64,000 nucleotides of DNA, taken from contig CAJXNT010000001.1 in NCBI GenBank assembly GCA_913057225.1, positions 1 through 64,000 on the forward strand. The letters run 5' to 3'. The notes under the pieces are model-generated. The model saw only the letters and a list, made by a program, of their open reading frames with translations, did no database searches and was not told the DNA's origin. Within the stretch, counting starts at the first letter, position 1; each line of letters begins with the position of its first letter. Positions 56,542 through 64,000 of this stretch are shown one piece after another. The translations under genes were made by a program, and so were the position numbers. The DNA comes from an uncultured Mycoplasmatota bacterium. Lineage in GTDB: Bacteria; Bacillota_I; Bacilli_A; Izemoplasmatales; Izemoplasmataceae.

Positions 56542-57297
56542 TTATAAATTAAATAATGCGCGCGCATTATGGGTGGTCGCATCAATCAAAGCCGGAACAC
56601 TCATGCCTCTAAGTTCGGCAATGGCAGAAGCAATGAGCGGTAAATACGCCGGCGTATTGGGTTTTCCCCGGTAGGGGTGAGGGGCTAAATACGGGGCATC
56701 GGTTTCTAAGAGCAGCCGGTCTAAAGGGACTTCCTTCGCGACAGCCTTCGGGGTCTTCGCATTTTTAAACGTCACAGGTCCATCCAGGCCAATGTGAAGG
56801 CCTAAATCTAAAAAGGCTTGGAGCATCTCAAGCGGCCCTGAATAACAGTGCATGACGCCTTTTAAGGGGGCGTATTCTTTGAGGATTTGATAGGTGATTT
56901 CGGTCGCATCCCGCATGTGAATGACCACGGGTAAATCCAGCGATTTCGCCGTTTGAAGTTGGCGGTGAAGCTGCGTTTTTTGAACGTCTAACGTCGCTTT
57001 TTCCCAGTGTAAGTCGATGCCAATTTCACCGTACGCACGGACCGATGGGTGCGTGAGGGCGGTTTCTAAAAATTGATAATCGGATTCTTGCATCTGGGCG
57101 ACCACCGTCGGGTGAAACCCGAGGGCCAATTTGACCGATTCAAACCGGTCAGCCAGGGCCAGCGCCGCTTGGATGGTTTTTGGGTCAAAGCCCACCACGA
57201 GAAACTTTTGAACGCCCGCGGCGTGCGCTTCTTCAATGACGGTTTCGGCCTTTTCATAAAGCGGCGAAACGTTGATGTGAACGTGGGTGTCAATCAT
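56542..57297 (-). CDS. tatD: TatD-family metal-dependent deoxyribonuclease
   Basis: 251 residues. Metal-binding motifs are visible: MIDTHVHINV at the start, YGEIGIDLHWE, VIHMRDA, MHCYSG and LETDAPYLAPHPYRG. The start at 57297 follows AAGGAGGT; the longer frame upstream would run through the tuf terminator. Involved in DNA repair or quality control in relatives. Confidence 0.95.
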   Translation of the reverse strand: MIDTHVHINVSPLYEKAETVIEEAHAAGVQKFLVVGFDPKTIQAALALADRFESVKLALGFHPTVVAQMQESDYQFLETALTHPSVRAYGEIGIDLHWEKATLDVQKTQLHRQLQTAKSLDLPVVIHMRDATEITYQILKEYAPLKGVMHCYSGPLEMLQAFLDLGLHIGLDGPVTFKNAKTPKAVAKEVPLDRLLLETDAPYLAPHPYRGKPNTPAYLPLIASAIAELRGMSVPALIDATTHNARALFNL

Positions 57298-57314
57298 GAA
57301 AAACCTCCTTTTCA

Positions 57315-57320
57315 TTATAC
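57315..57320 (-). promoter_or_regulatory. tatD -10 element
   Basis: TATAAT on the minus strand, 17 bases before the start codon; the message would have a very short leader. The -35 is weak. Confidence 0.5.
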
Positions 57321-57351
57321 ACGTTTGAGCGCTTGAATAAAAGCATGCATA

Positions 57352-57380
57352 AAAAAAGGAGTGCGCTTTGGCACTCCTTA
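57352..57380 (-). terminator. terminator after tuf
   Basis: Minus-strand AAGGAGTGC-CAAAGC-GCACTCCTT followed by TTTTT, nine bases after the tuf stop. Confidence 0.9.
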
Positions 57381-57388
57381 AAATGACA

Positions 57389-58579
57389 TTATTCAATGAT
57401 TTCTGCGACGACGCCCGCACCGACGGTCCGGCCACCTTCACGGATGGAGAATTTGGTTCCTTGTTCTAAGGCGATGGGGTGGATGAGTTCCACGGTCATC
57501 TCCACGTTGTCCCCAGGCATCACCATTTCAACGCCACTTGGGAGTTCAATGACCCCAGTGACATCGGTGGTACGGAAATAAAATTGCGGACGGTAGTTGG
57601 AGAAGAATGCCGTATGACGGCCCCCTTCATCTTTGGAAAGGATGTAGACTTCGCCACGGAATTTCGTATGCGGAGTTACGCTTCCTGGTTTGGAGACGAC
57701 TTGGCCCCGTTGAATGTCTTCGCGGTCAATCCCACGGAGTAAGATTCCGATGTTGTCCCCAGCTTCCGCTTGGTCTAACAATTTACGGAACATTTCAACG
57801 CCGGTGACGACTGATTTACGAGTCGCTTTAATCCCGACAATTTCCACTTCGTCTTGAACTTTAACGGTTCCGCGGTCCACACGGCCGGTGGCCACGGTTC
57901 CACGTCCTGTGATGGAGAAGACGTCTTCCACAGGCATTAAGAATGGTTTATCGGTTTCACGGACAGGATCATCGAAGTAATCATCCACGTGTTGCATGAG
58001 TTCTAAGACGGTATCTTCGTATTTTGCATCGCCTTCTAAGGCTTTTAATGCAGACCCTTTGATGACAGGAATGTCGTCCCCTGGGAAGTCGTATTCACTT
58101 AAGAGATCACGCACTTCCATTTCGACGAGTTCTAAGAGTTCTTCATCGTCGACCATATCGACTTTGTTTAAGAAGACGACGAGTTTAGGCACCCCAACTT
58201 GGCGTGAAAGTAAAATGTGTTCACGCGTTTGAGGCATCGGTCCATCGGCCGCCGAAACGACTAAGATGGCGCCGTCCATTTGCGCTGCACCGGTGATCAT
58301 GTTTTTTACGTAGTCGGCATGACCGGGGCAGTCGACATGCGCATAGTGACGCTTGTCGGTTGCGTATTCGATGTGTGAGGTATTGATGGTAATTCCACGT
58401 TCTTTTTCTTCGGGTGCATTGTCAATGGAGTCGAACGTTGCCGCGCTGGTTTCCCCAACGCCGCGTTTATGAAGTACGGTAGCAATGGCCGCTGTTAACG
58501 TGGTTTTTCCGTGGTCCACGTGGCCGATGGTTCCAACATTTAAATGGATTTTATTCCGTTCAAATTTAGCTTTTCCCAT
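57389..58579 (-). CDS. tuf: translation elongation factor Tu
   Basis: 396 residues. [38 protein letters not shown] and [10 protein letters not shown] give the GTPase; domains 2 and 3 are complete. Last gene of the str operon, 67 bases after fusA, with AAGGAGG before the start. Confidence 0.99.
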   Translation of the reverse strand: MGKAKFERNKIHLNVGTIGHVDHGKTTLTAAIATVLHKRGVGETSAATFDSIDNAPEEKERGITINTSHIEYATDKRHYAHVDCPGHADYVKNMITGAAQMDGAILVVSAADGPMPQTREHILLSRQVGVPKLVVFLNKVDMVDDEELLELVEMEVRDLLSEYDFPGDDIPVIKGSALKALEGDAKYEDTVLELMQHVDDYFDDPVRETDKPFLMPVEDVFSITGRGTVATGRVDRGTVKVQDEVEIVGIKATRKSVVTGVEMFRKLLDQAEAGDNIGILLRGIDREDIQRGQVVSKPGSVTPHTKFRGEVYILSKDEGGRHTAFFSNYRPQFYFRTTDVTGVIELPSGVEMVMPGDNVEMTVELIHPIALEQGTKFSIREGGRTVGAGVVAEIIE

Positions 58580-58646
58580 TTGATTTTTCCTCCTTGATTA
58601 CAATCAAAAATATTTTACCGCATTCAACGAGCGAATGCAAGCAAGC

Positions 58647-60722
58647 TTAATCCCTTACCGAGCGCTTTTCGATAATATCTTCAGCGATGGATTTCGGTGC
58701 GGGTTCGTAGTGCGAAAACTGCATATTGTAGTTCCCACGACCTTGCGTATTGGACCGTAAGGACGTGGCATACCCAAACATTTCAGACAGCGGAACTTTG
58801 GCGACGACTTCTTGGGCATTGGTCCGTTTGTTTTGCGATTCGATCTTTCCGCGACGCGCGGTGAGATCGCCAATGACATTCCCAATGTAGTCTTCGGGGG
58901 TGATGGCGGTGACGCTCATGATGGGTTCTAAGAGAATCGCTTTACACTGGTCTTTGGCTTTTCTTAAGGCTAAGCCAGCGGCCACTTTAAAGGCAATTTC
59001 ACTGGAATCCACATCGTGGTACGACCCATCATAAAGGGTGGCTTTGACATCGATCATGGGATAGCCCGCTAAGACCCCAGATTCCATCGATTCTTGAAGG
59101 CCTTTGTCCACCACGGGAATGTATTCACGTGGCACCACGCCTCCGACAATTTTATCAACGAATTCGTAACCTTCGTTGGGGTTCGGTTCAAATTTAATCC
59201 AGACGTGACCATACTGTCCACGACCCCCACTCTGACGGACGAATTTCCCTTCCACTTCCGCCGGCGTCGTGAAGGTTTCACGGTAGGACACTTGAGGCGC
59301 CCCGACGTTGGCTTCGACTTTAAATTCACGTTTCATCCGGTCGACGATGATGTCGAGGTGGAGTTCGCCCATCCCGGCAATGATGGTCTGACCGGTTTCT
59401 TCGTCAGTGTAGGTTCTAAAGGTGGGATCTTCCTCGGCGAGTTTTTGCAGCGCCACGCCCATTTTATCTTGGTCACCGCGAGATTTCGGCTCGATGGCGA
59501 CGCTGATGACGGGTTCTGGGAAGACCATTTTTTCTAAGATGATGTTGTATTTTTCATCGGCCAAGGTATCGCCGGTGGATGTATCTTTAAGTCCAACGGC
59601 CGCCGCAATATCGCCCGCATACACTTCATCGATTTCTTCTCGGTGGTTGGCATGCATCTGCAAGAGCCGGCCGATCCGTTCTTTTTTCCCTTTGGTCGTG
59701 TTGATGAGATACGACCCTTTTTGTAAGACGCCGGAATACACCCTAAAGAAGGTGAGCCGGCCGACAAAGGGGTCGGTGGCCACTTTGAAGGCCAGTGCGG
59801 CAAATTTCGCTTCGTCTTTGACTTCAATCGCCACTTCTTCGCCGTCTTTTATGACGCCTTTGATTTCCGCGACATCCACAGGGGCCGGCAAGTAATCAAT
59901 GACGGCATCCAGCATCAACTTCACGCCCGTATTTTTGTAGGCGCTGCCACAAAGCACGGGGAAGAATTCCACCGATAACGTGGCATTTCGAATGGCACTT
60001 TTCAGTTGCTCGTTGCTGATGGTTTCACCGTCTAAGTAAATCATCATTAATTCATCGTCAAATTCTGAAACGGCTTCAATCAAGAGTTCCCGACGTTCTT
60101 CCGCGGTGGCTTTTAAATCCGCAGGAATTTCAATTTCTTCCGGCGTTTCATCGGGGCCCCCGTCGTATTTGTAGGCTTTCATTTCCACGAGGTCGATGAT
60201 GCCATTGAAGTCGCTTTCTGCGCCAATGGGCCATTGAATGGCCGCCGCTTTGACGCCTAAACGTTCTTCAATCGTCGAGAGCGAATACGCATAATCGGCG
60301 CCCGTTTTGTCCATCTTATTGACAAAGACAATCCGGGGCACCCGGTATTCGGTGGCTTGACGCCAAACGGTTTCCGTCTGGGGTTCCACCCCAGCTTGCG
60401 CATCCAATACGGCGACCGAGCCATCGAGGACGCGAAGCGACCGTGACACTTCGACCGTAAAGTCCACGTGGCCGGGGGTGTCAATGATGTTGACTCGGTG
60501 CTCTTTCCAAAATGCCGTGGTGGCCGCGGATGTGATGGTGATGCCGCGTTCTTGCTCTTGTTCCATCCAGTCCATTTGGGAGGCCCCATCGTGGGTTTCT
60601 CCGATTTTATGGATCCGGCCGGTGTGAAAGAGAATACGTTCAGTGGTGGTGGTTTTACCCGCATCAATGTGGGCCATGATGCCGATATTACGGGTCTTAT
60701 CTAAGCTGTACTTACGAGGCAT
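58647..60722 (-). CDS. fusA: translation elongation factor G
   Basis: 691 residues, five domains. [16 protein letters not shown]-loop, [26 protein letters not shown] and [10 protein letters not shown] are intact; domain IV has [12 protein letters not shown]. Fourteen bases after rpsG. Confidence 0.99.
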   Translation of the reverse strand: MPRKYSLDKTRNIGIMAHIDAGKTTTTERILFHTGRIHKIGETHDGASQMDWMEQEQERGITITSAATTAFWKEHRVNIIDTPGHVDFTVEVSRSLRVLDGSVAVLDAQAGVEPQTETVWRQATEYRVPRIVFVNKMDKTGADYAYSLSTIEERLGVKAAAIQWPIGAESDFNGIIDLVEMKAYKYDGGPDETPEEIEIPADLKATAEERRELLIEAVSEFDDELMMIYLDGETISNEQLKSAIRNATLSVEFFPVLCGSAYKNTGVKLMLDAVIDYLPAPVDVAEIKGVIKDGEEVAIEVKDEAKFAALAFKVATDPFVGRLTFFRVYSGVLQKGSYLINTTKGKKERIGRLLQMHANHREEIDEVYAGDIAAAVGLKDTSTGDTLADEKYNIILEKMVFPEPVISVAIEPKSRGDQDKMGVALQKLAEEDPTFRTYTDEETGQTIIAGMGELHLDIIVDRMKREFKVEANVGAPQVSYRETFTTPAEVEGKFVRQSGGRGQYGHVWIKFEPNPNEGYEFVDKIVGGVVPREYIPVVDKGLQESMESGVLAGYPMIDVKATLYDGSYHDVDSSEIAFKVAAGLALRKAKDQCKAILLEPIMSVTAITPEDYIGNVIGDLTARRGKIESQNKRTNAQEVVAKVPLSEMFGYATSLRSNTQGRGNYNMQFSHYEPAPKSIAEDIIEKRSVRD

Positions 60723-60736
60723 ACGTATCTCCTTTC

Positions 60737-61207
60737 TTACCAGCGATAGTGCGCGAAGGCTTTATTGGCATCCGCCATGCGGTGCATGTCTTCACGTTTT
60801 TTAACCGCGGCGCCGACGCCATTGGCAGCATCCATGATTTCTTTGGCGAGGCGTTCTTCCATGGTTTTTTCGTTTCTTAACCGGGCGTATTGGGTGAGCC
60901 AACGTAACCCGAGGGTGTAGCGACGTTCTTCCCGCACTTCCACAGGGACTTGATAGTTTTGACCCCCGATGCGGCGGGCTCTAACTTCAAACGTGGGCAT
61001 GATATTATCCAGCGCTTCTTCAAACACTGATAAAGGGGGTTTGTTGAGTGTTTCTTCGACTTTTTTAAATGCGTTGTACAGAATGTTTTGAGCCGTTCCT
61101 CGTTTTCCGTCAAGCATGATGTTATTGATGAGCTTGGTCACCAATTTCGAATCATACATCGGATCGGGGAGAACGTCTCGTTTGGCAATATGACCTTTAC
61201 GAGGCAT
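60737..61207 (-). CDS. rpsG: 30S ribosomal protein S7
   Basis: 156 residues with the N-terminal [16 protein letters not shown] and core [11 protein letters not shown]. Start follows AGGAGGAG. Second gene of the str operon; S7 is often its translational regulator. Confidence 0.98.
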   Translation of the reverse strand: MPRKGHIAKRDVLPDPMYDSKLVTKLINNIMLDGKRGTAQNILYNAFKKVEETLNKPPLSVFEEALDNIMPTFEVRARRIGGQNYQVPVEVREERRYTLGLRWLTQYARLRNEKTMEERLAKEIMDAANGVGAAVKKREDMHRMADANKAFAHYRW

Positions 61208-61235
61208 TTTTGCTCCTCCTTTTATGAGCGTTTAA

Positions 61236-61646
61236 TTACGCGTTTTTCTTAGTTCCGTATTTACTTCTTCCTTGTTTGCGGTCGTTGACGCCGGTGGTAT
61301 CGAGCGTTCCACGGACAATGTGGTAACGAACCCCAGGTAAGTCTTTGACCCGGCCGCCACGAATTAAGACGACACTGTGCTCTTGCAATTGATGGCCGAT
61401 GCCAGGAATGTAGGCCGTGACTTCGACGCCATTGGTTAAGCGGACCCGAGCGTACTTACGAAGGGCCGAGTTTGGTTTTTTCGGAGTCATGGTCGCCACA
61501 CGCGTACAAACGCCACGCTTCTGCGGGCTCATGGTGGTGGTGTATTCACGTTTTAAAGAGTTAAATCCAATGTTCAAACTGGGGGATTTACTCTTTTTGC
61601 CTTTGGATGATCTTCCTTTGCGAACCAATTGGTTGATGGTGGGCAT
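61236..61646 (-). CDS. rpsL: 30S ribosomal protein S12
   Basis: 136 residues. [17 protein letters not shown], the streptomycin region around Lys43 by the usual numbering, and [10 protein letters not shown] are intact. The visible residues at these sites look wild type. First gene of the str operon, with its own promoter. Confidence 0.98.
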   Translation of the reverse strand: MPTINQLVRKGRSSKGKKSKSPSLNIGFNSLKREYTTTMSPQKRGVCTRVATMTPKKPNSALRKYARVRLTNGVEVTAYIPGIGHQLQEHSVVLIRGGRVKDLPGVRYHIVRGTLDTTGVNDRKQGRSKYGTKKNA

Positions 61647-61696
61647 GGTGGTTCCTCCTTTCTTACAACAGTTCCGTGTGTATCAAAACGGGGATG

Positions 61697-61728
61697 AAAA
61701 CAGGGGTCTTGAACGACCCAACTGTTTT
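61697..61728 (-). promoter_or_regulatory. rpsL leader hairpin
   Basis: Minus-strand AAAACAG-TT-GGGTC-GTTCAA-GACCC-CTGTTTT in the str leader. The T run that follows is short, so an attenuator or regulatory stem is more likely than a full terminator. Confidence 0.55.
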
Positions 61729-61741
61729 ACACGCGAATATG

Positions 61742-61770
61742 ATTATAGTGAACAAATTCGCAATTGTCAA
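61742..61770 (-). promoter_or_regulatory. str operon promoter
   Basis: TTGACA (61765-61770), exactly 17 bases, TATAAT (61742-61747), right after the rpoC stop. Confidence 0.9.
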
Positions 61771-61783
61771 GCCAAAATGACAC

Positions 61784-64000
61784 TTACTTCACTTCGGCTG
61801 CAGGCGCTTCTTCGGGGGCATCAAATAATGGATCCCCTTCGAAATCATCGTCATCGACTTCGGGTTTTTCATAATCGAAGTACGAATGGGATAAAATTCC
61901 CGTTCCCGCAGGGATTAAGCCCCCGATGATGACGTTTTCTTTCAAGCCGACTAAATCATCGACCTTGCCCCTGATGGCCGCATCGGTGAGGACACGGGTG
62001 GTCTCTTGGAATGAGGCCGCGGACAAGAACGATTCACTGCGGAGGCTTGAACGCGTGATGCCGAGTAAGACCGGACGAGCAATCGCCGGATTTTTGCGCT
62101 CGGCCATGACCGCTTCGTTGGCTTTTTTGAATTGACGGATGGATACTTGCGCGCCAGGGAGTAAGTCTGTATCGCCGGAGACAATGATGTTTACTTTCTG
62201 CATCATTTGATGGACGATGACTTCGATGTGCTTATCGGAGATTTCCACCCCTTGCGCACGGTACACTTTTTGGACTTCGCCGAGAATGTATTGTTGAACC
62301 GTTTCGGCGTCGGTGACTTTCAAGAGTTGTTTCGGATCCACGGATCCTTCGGTGAGTTGTTGACCGGGGATGACGTGATCGCCTTCAGACACTTTTAACG
62401 TGACCCCACTGTTGGTTTCGTATTGATAGAATGTGGGTTCTTTTTCAGACGGTTTTAAATCGCCTTTGAGTGTGATTTTAAACCGTTCATCGATTTGTTC
62501 GATTTCGGTAATCACCCCATGGCTTTCGGCAATGATGGCTTTCCCTTTTGGCGTTCTCGCCTCGAATAATTCTTGGATCCGAGGGAGCCCTTGGGTGATG
62601 TCGGCGCCGGCCACCCCGCCGGTGTGGAAGGTCCGCATCGTTAACTGCGTTCCCGGTTCCCCGATGGACTGAGCGGCAATGTAGCCAACACTCTCGCCGA
62701 CTTCCACTTTATTGCCGGTGGCTAAGTTACGGCCGTAGCATTTCTCACACACGCCATGTTCCGCATGGCAGGTGAGGACCGAACGGATTTTCACCGTTTC
62801 AATGCCCGCCTTTTCCACCGCCCGAGCGATGTCTTCGGTGATGTAGCCATCTTTTTCAATTAAGACTTCGCCGGTTTTGGGATCGGCGACGGTTTCTTGA
62901 GAATAGCGGCCAATCAAACGATCGGATAAGGTCACAATGACTTTTCCATCGTTATCAAAAATATCTTTCACGGTGACGCCACGATTGGTATGACAATCAT
63001 CTTCTGTGATGACAATGTCTTGAGATACGTCCACCAAACGTCGGGTTAAGTACCCAGAGTCGGCCGTTTTAAGCGCCGTATCGGTCGACCCTTTCCGGGC
63101 GCCGTGGGTGGAGATAAAGAACTCAGACATCGTTAACCCTTCGCGGAACGAGGCTTTGATGGGGAGTTCGATGGTTTCGCCGGAAGGTTTACTCATGAGT
63201 CCGCGCATCCCAGCGAGCTGCGTAAAGTTCGAGATGTTCCCCCGAGCGCCAGAATCCGACATCATGTTGATGTGGTTTTCGTTGGTGAGTTCGTCTTTTA
63301 AGCCTTGTTGAATGCGGTTTTTGGCTTTTTCCCACTCTTTAATGACCAGCCCCCGACGCTCTTTATCCGTCAAGAGCCCTTGGTCAAACATCGATTGGAT
63401 GGTGTCCACTTGGTCGGACGCTTCGCCAATGACTTTTTCTTTGTGGGTGTAGGGCATGACGTCATAGGCACTGACCGTGATGCCCGCATACGTCGAATAC
63501 TTGAATCCGAGATTTTTCATCTTATCCAGCATTTTCGACGTTTCATTGATTTTGAAATCTTCAAAGACACGAGAAATGACGAGGGCCAAGAACCGCTTTC
63601 TAAAGGGTTCTGTGAGGCGACGTGCGTCTTTTTTCTCTAATGCTTTAAGGTCTTTTTCAAGTTTTTTCACTTCCGCGTCATCGCCGGCATCGGCTTTCAG
63701 CCGTTTTAACGCGTCGCCTTTGGCGTGATAATCGGCGTTATTGTGAATGATCTCAGCGATGTTCGATCCCTTAGGCAGGAAGTGTTTCGACGGCGTGTTG
63801 TCTTCTAAATTTTCCACGCTGGGTTCGTTGATGTAAGGGAATGACCGCGGCAAAATCTCATTGAAGATGAGTTTGCCCACGGTGGTCATGAGGTAGCCTT
63901 CACGTTGGGCTTCCGTGAGCGGGGCATTGCCCAGCGACGATGCTTTAATCGCAATCACCGCGTGCAAGGAAATCTCCTCATTATCAAACGCGAGCAGTGC
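61784..64000 (-). CDS. rpoC: RNA polymerase beta' subunit, 3' part (5' end outside window)
   Basis: 738 codons of the carboxy-terminal part of beta', in frame to the right edge; the catalytic Mg-binding NADFDGD motif lies beyond it. Visible landmarks are [13 protein letters not shown] at the edge, [21 protein letters not shown] of the bridge helix/F-loop area, the second zinc site [11 protein letters not shown], and [17 protein letters not shown] of the trigger loop. A TTG near 63967 is not a real start. The C terminus is acidic and Ala/Glu rich. Confidence 0.98.
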   Translation of the reverse strand, partial: ALLAFDNEEISLHAVIAIKASSLGNAPLTEAQREGYLMTTVGKLIFNEILPRSFPYINEPSVENLEDNTPSKHFLPKGSNIAEIIHNNADYHAKGDALKRLKADAGDDAEVKKLEKDLKALEKKDARRLTEPFRKRFLALVISRVFEDFKINETSKMLDKMKNLGFKYSTYAGITVSAYDVMPYTHKEKVIGEASDQVDTIQSMFDQGLLTDKERRGLVIKEWEKAKNRIQQGLKDELTNENHINMMSDSGARGNISNFTQLAGMRGLMSKPSGETIELPIKASFREGLTMSEFFISTHGARKGSTDTALKTADSGYLTRRLVDVSQDIVITEDDCHTNRGVTVKDIFDNDGKVIVTLSDRLIGRYSQETVADPKTGEVLIEKDGYITEDIARAVEKAGIETVKIRSVLTCHAEHGVCEKCYGRNLATGNKVEVGESVGYIAAQSIGEPGTQLTMRTFHTGGVAGADITQGLPRIQELFEARTPKGKAIIAESHGVITEIEQIDERFKITLKGDLKPSEKEPTFYQYETNSGVTLKVSEGDHVIPGQQLTEGSVDPKQLLKVTDAETVQQYILGEVQKVYRAQGVEISDKHIEVIVHQMMQKVNIIVSGDTDLLPGAQVSIRQFKKANEAVMAERKNPAIARPVLLGITRSSLRSESFLSAASFQETTRVLTDAAIRGKVDDLVGLKENVIIGGLIPAGTGILSHSYFDYEKPEVDDDDFEGDPLFDAPEEAPAAEVK

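Noticed and set aside
59094-59895. Plus-strand frames of 147-157 codons opposite fusA
   Set aside because: They are antisense shadows of the fusA reading frame, without ribosome sites.

Overview
This 64 kb window is a housekeeping-rich chromosomal segment of a low-complexity Bacillota/Mycoplasmatota-type bacterium. The operon order (rpsB-tsf-pyrH-frr-uppS-cdsA-rseP-proS, prfA-prmC, ylxM-ffh-ftsY, rpsF-ssb-rpsR, gdpP/rplI-dnaB, upp-atp, rpoC-rpsL-rpsG-fusA-tuf) is Bacillus/Acholeplasma-like. UGA is a stop codon (uppS, the response regulator, the queuosine-precursor transporter and the gdpP-rplI gene all end in TGA), so this is not a UGA=Trp mycoplasma. Together with the compact gene set and an INS-less ProRS, an Acholeplasma/Izemoplasma-like lineage is a reasonable but unproven guess. 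Base composition looks close to balanced. Almost every gene lies on the minus strand; the only plus-strand genes are dut, a HAD phosphatase, and a transporter/kinase pair.

Layout: 1-3578 is the 5' part of a 23S gene and a complete 16S gene, read leftward from two consensus promoters. 3926-11576 is the proS-rseP-cdsA-uppS-frr-pyrH-tsf-rpsB block. 11723-14150 is a cobalamin-riboswitch-controlled locus encoding a lipoprotein built like a bacterial intrinsic factor/transcobalamin, a second DUF4430 protein and an ECF S component. 14215-15822 holds dut and a glycosyltransferase. 15904-24128 is a ChvE/GguAB-type monosaccharide importer with a perfect cre-like site, next to a three-gene sensory unit (MglB-like binding lipoprotein, YesM-like kinase, YesN-like regulator). 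24229-24709 is dps with a PerR-like operator inside its promoter. 24724-34448 is the complete F1Fo ATP synthase operon (with a sodium-type c subunit) downstream of lepB, rbgA, rnhB and upp.

34527-37615 has a membrane-anchor-free FtsK/SftA-like translocase, a thioredoxin-like protein and an unknown membrane protein. 37723-41843 has a HAD phosphatase, an AT-rich Mrr-like nuclease gene and the SRP genes ffh-ylxM-ftsY. 41865-42018 holds an unrecognised structured small-RNA candidate with its own promoter and terminator. 42068-49932 is topA, prmC, prfA, dnaB and an in-frame GdpP-ribosomal protein L9 fusion. 50022-58579 carries the transporter/kinase pair, rpsF-ssb-rpsR with an S6:S18-type leader, cinA, ychF, a nitroreductase, tatD and tuf; the str operon and the 3' part of rpoC run to the window end.

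The points most worth a second look are the B12-capture locus, the GdpP-L9 fusion with an internal ribosome-binding site, the S2 protein with a C-terminal SAP/Rho_N-like module, the INS-less ProRS, the sodium-type ATP synthase, the three-component sugar sensor and the orphan RNA. No tRNA, CRISPR array, insertion sequence or prophage was seen.
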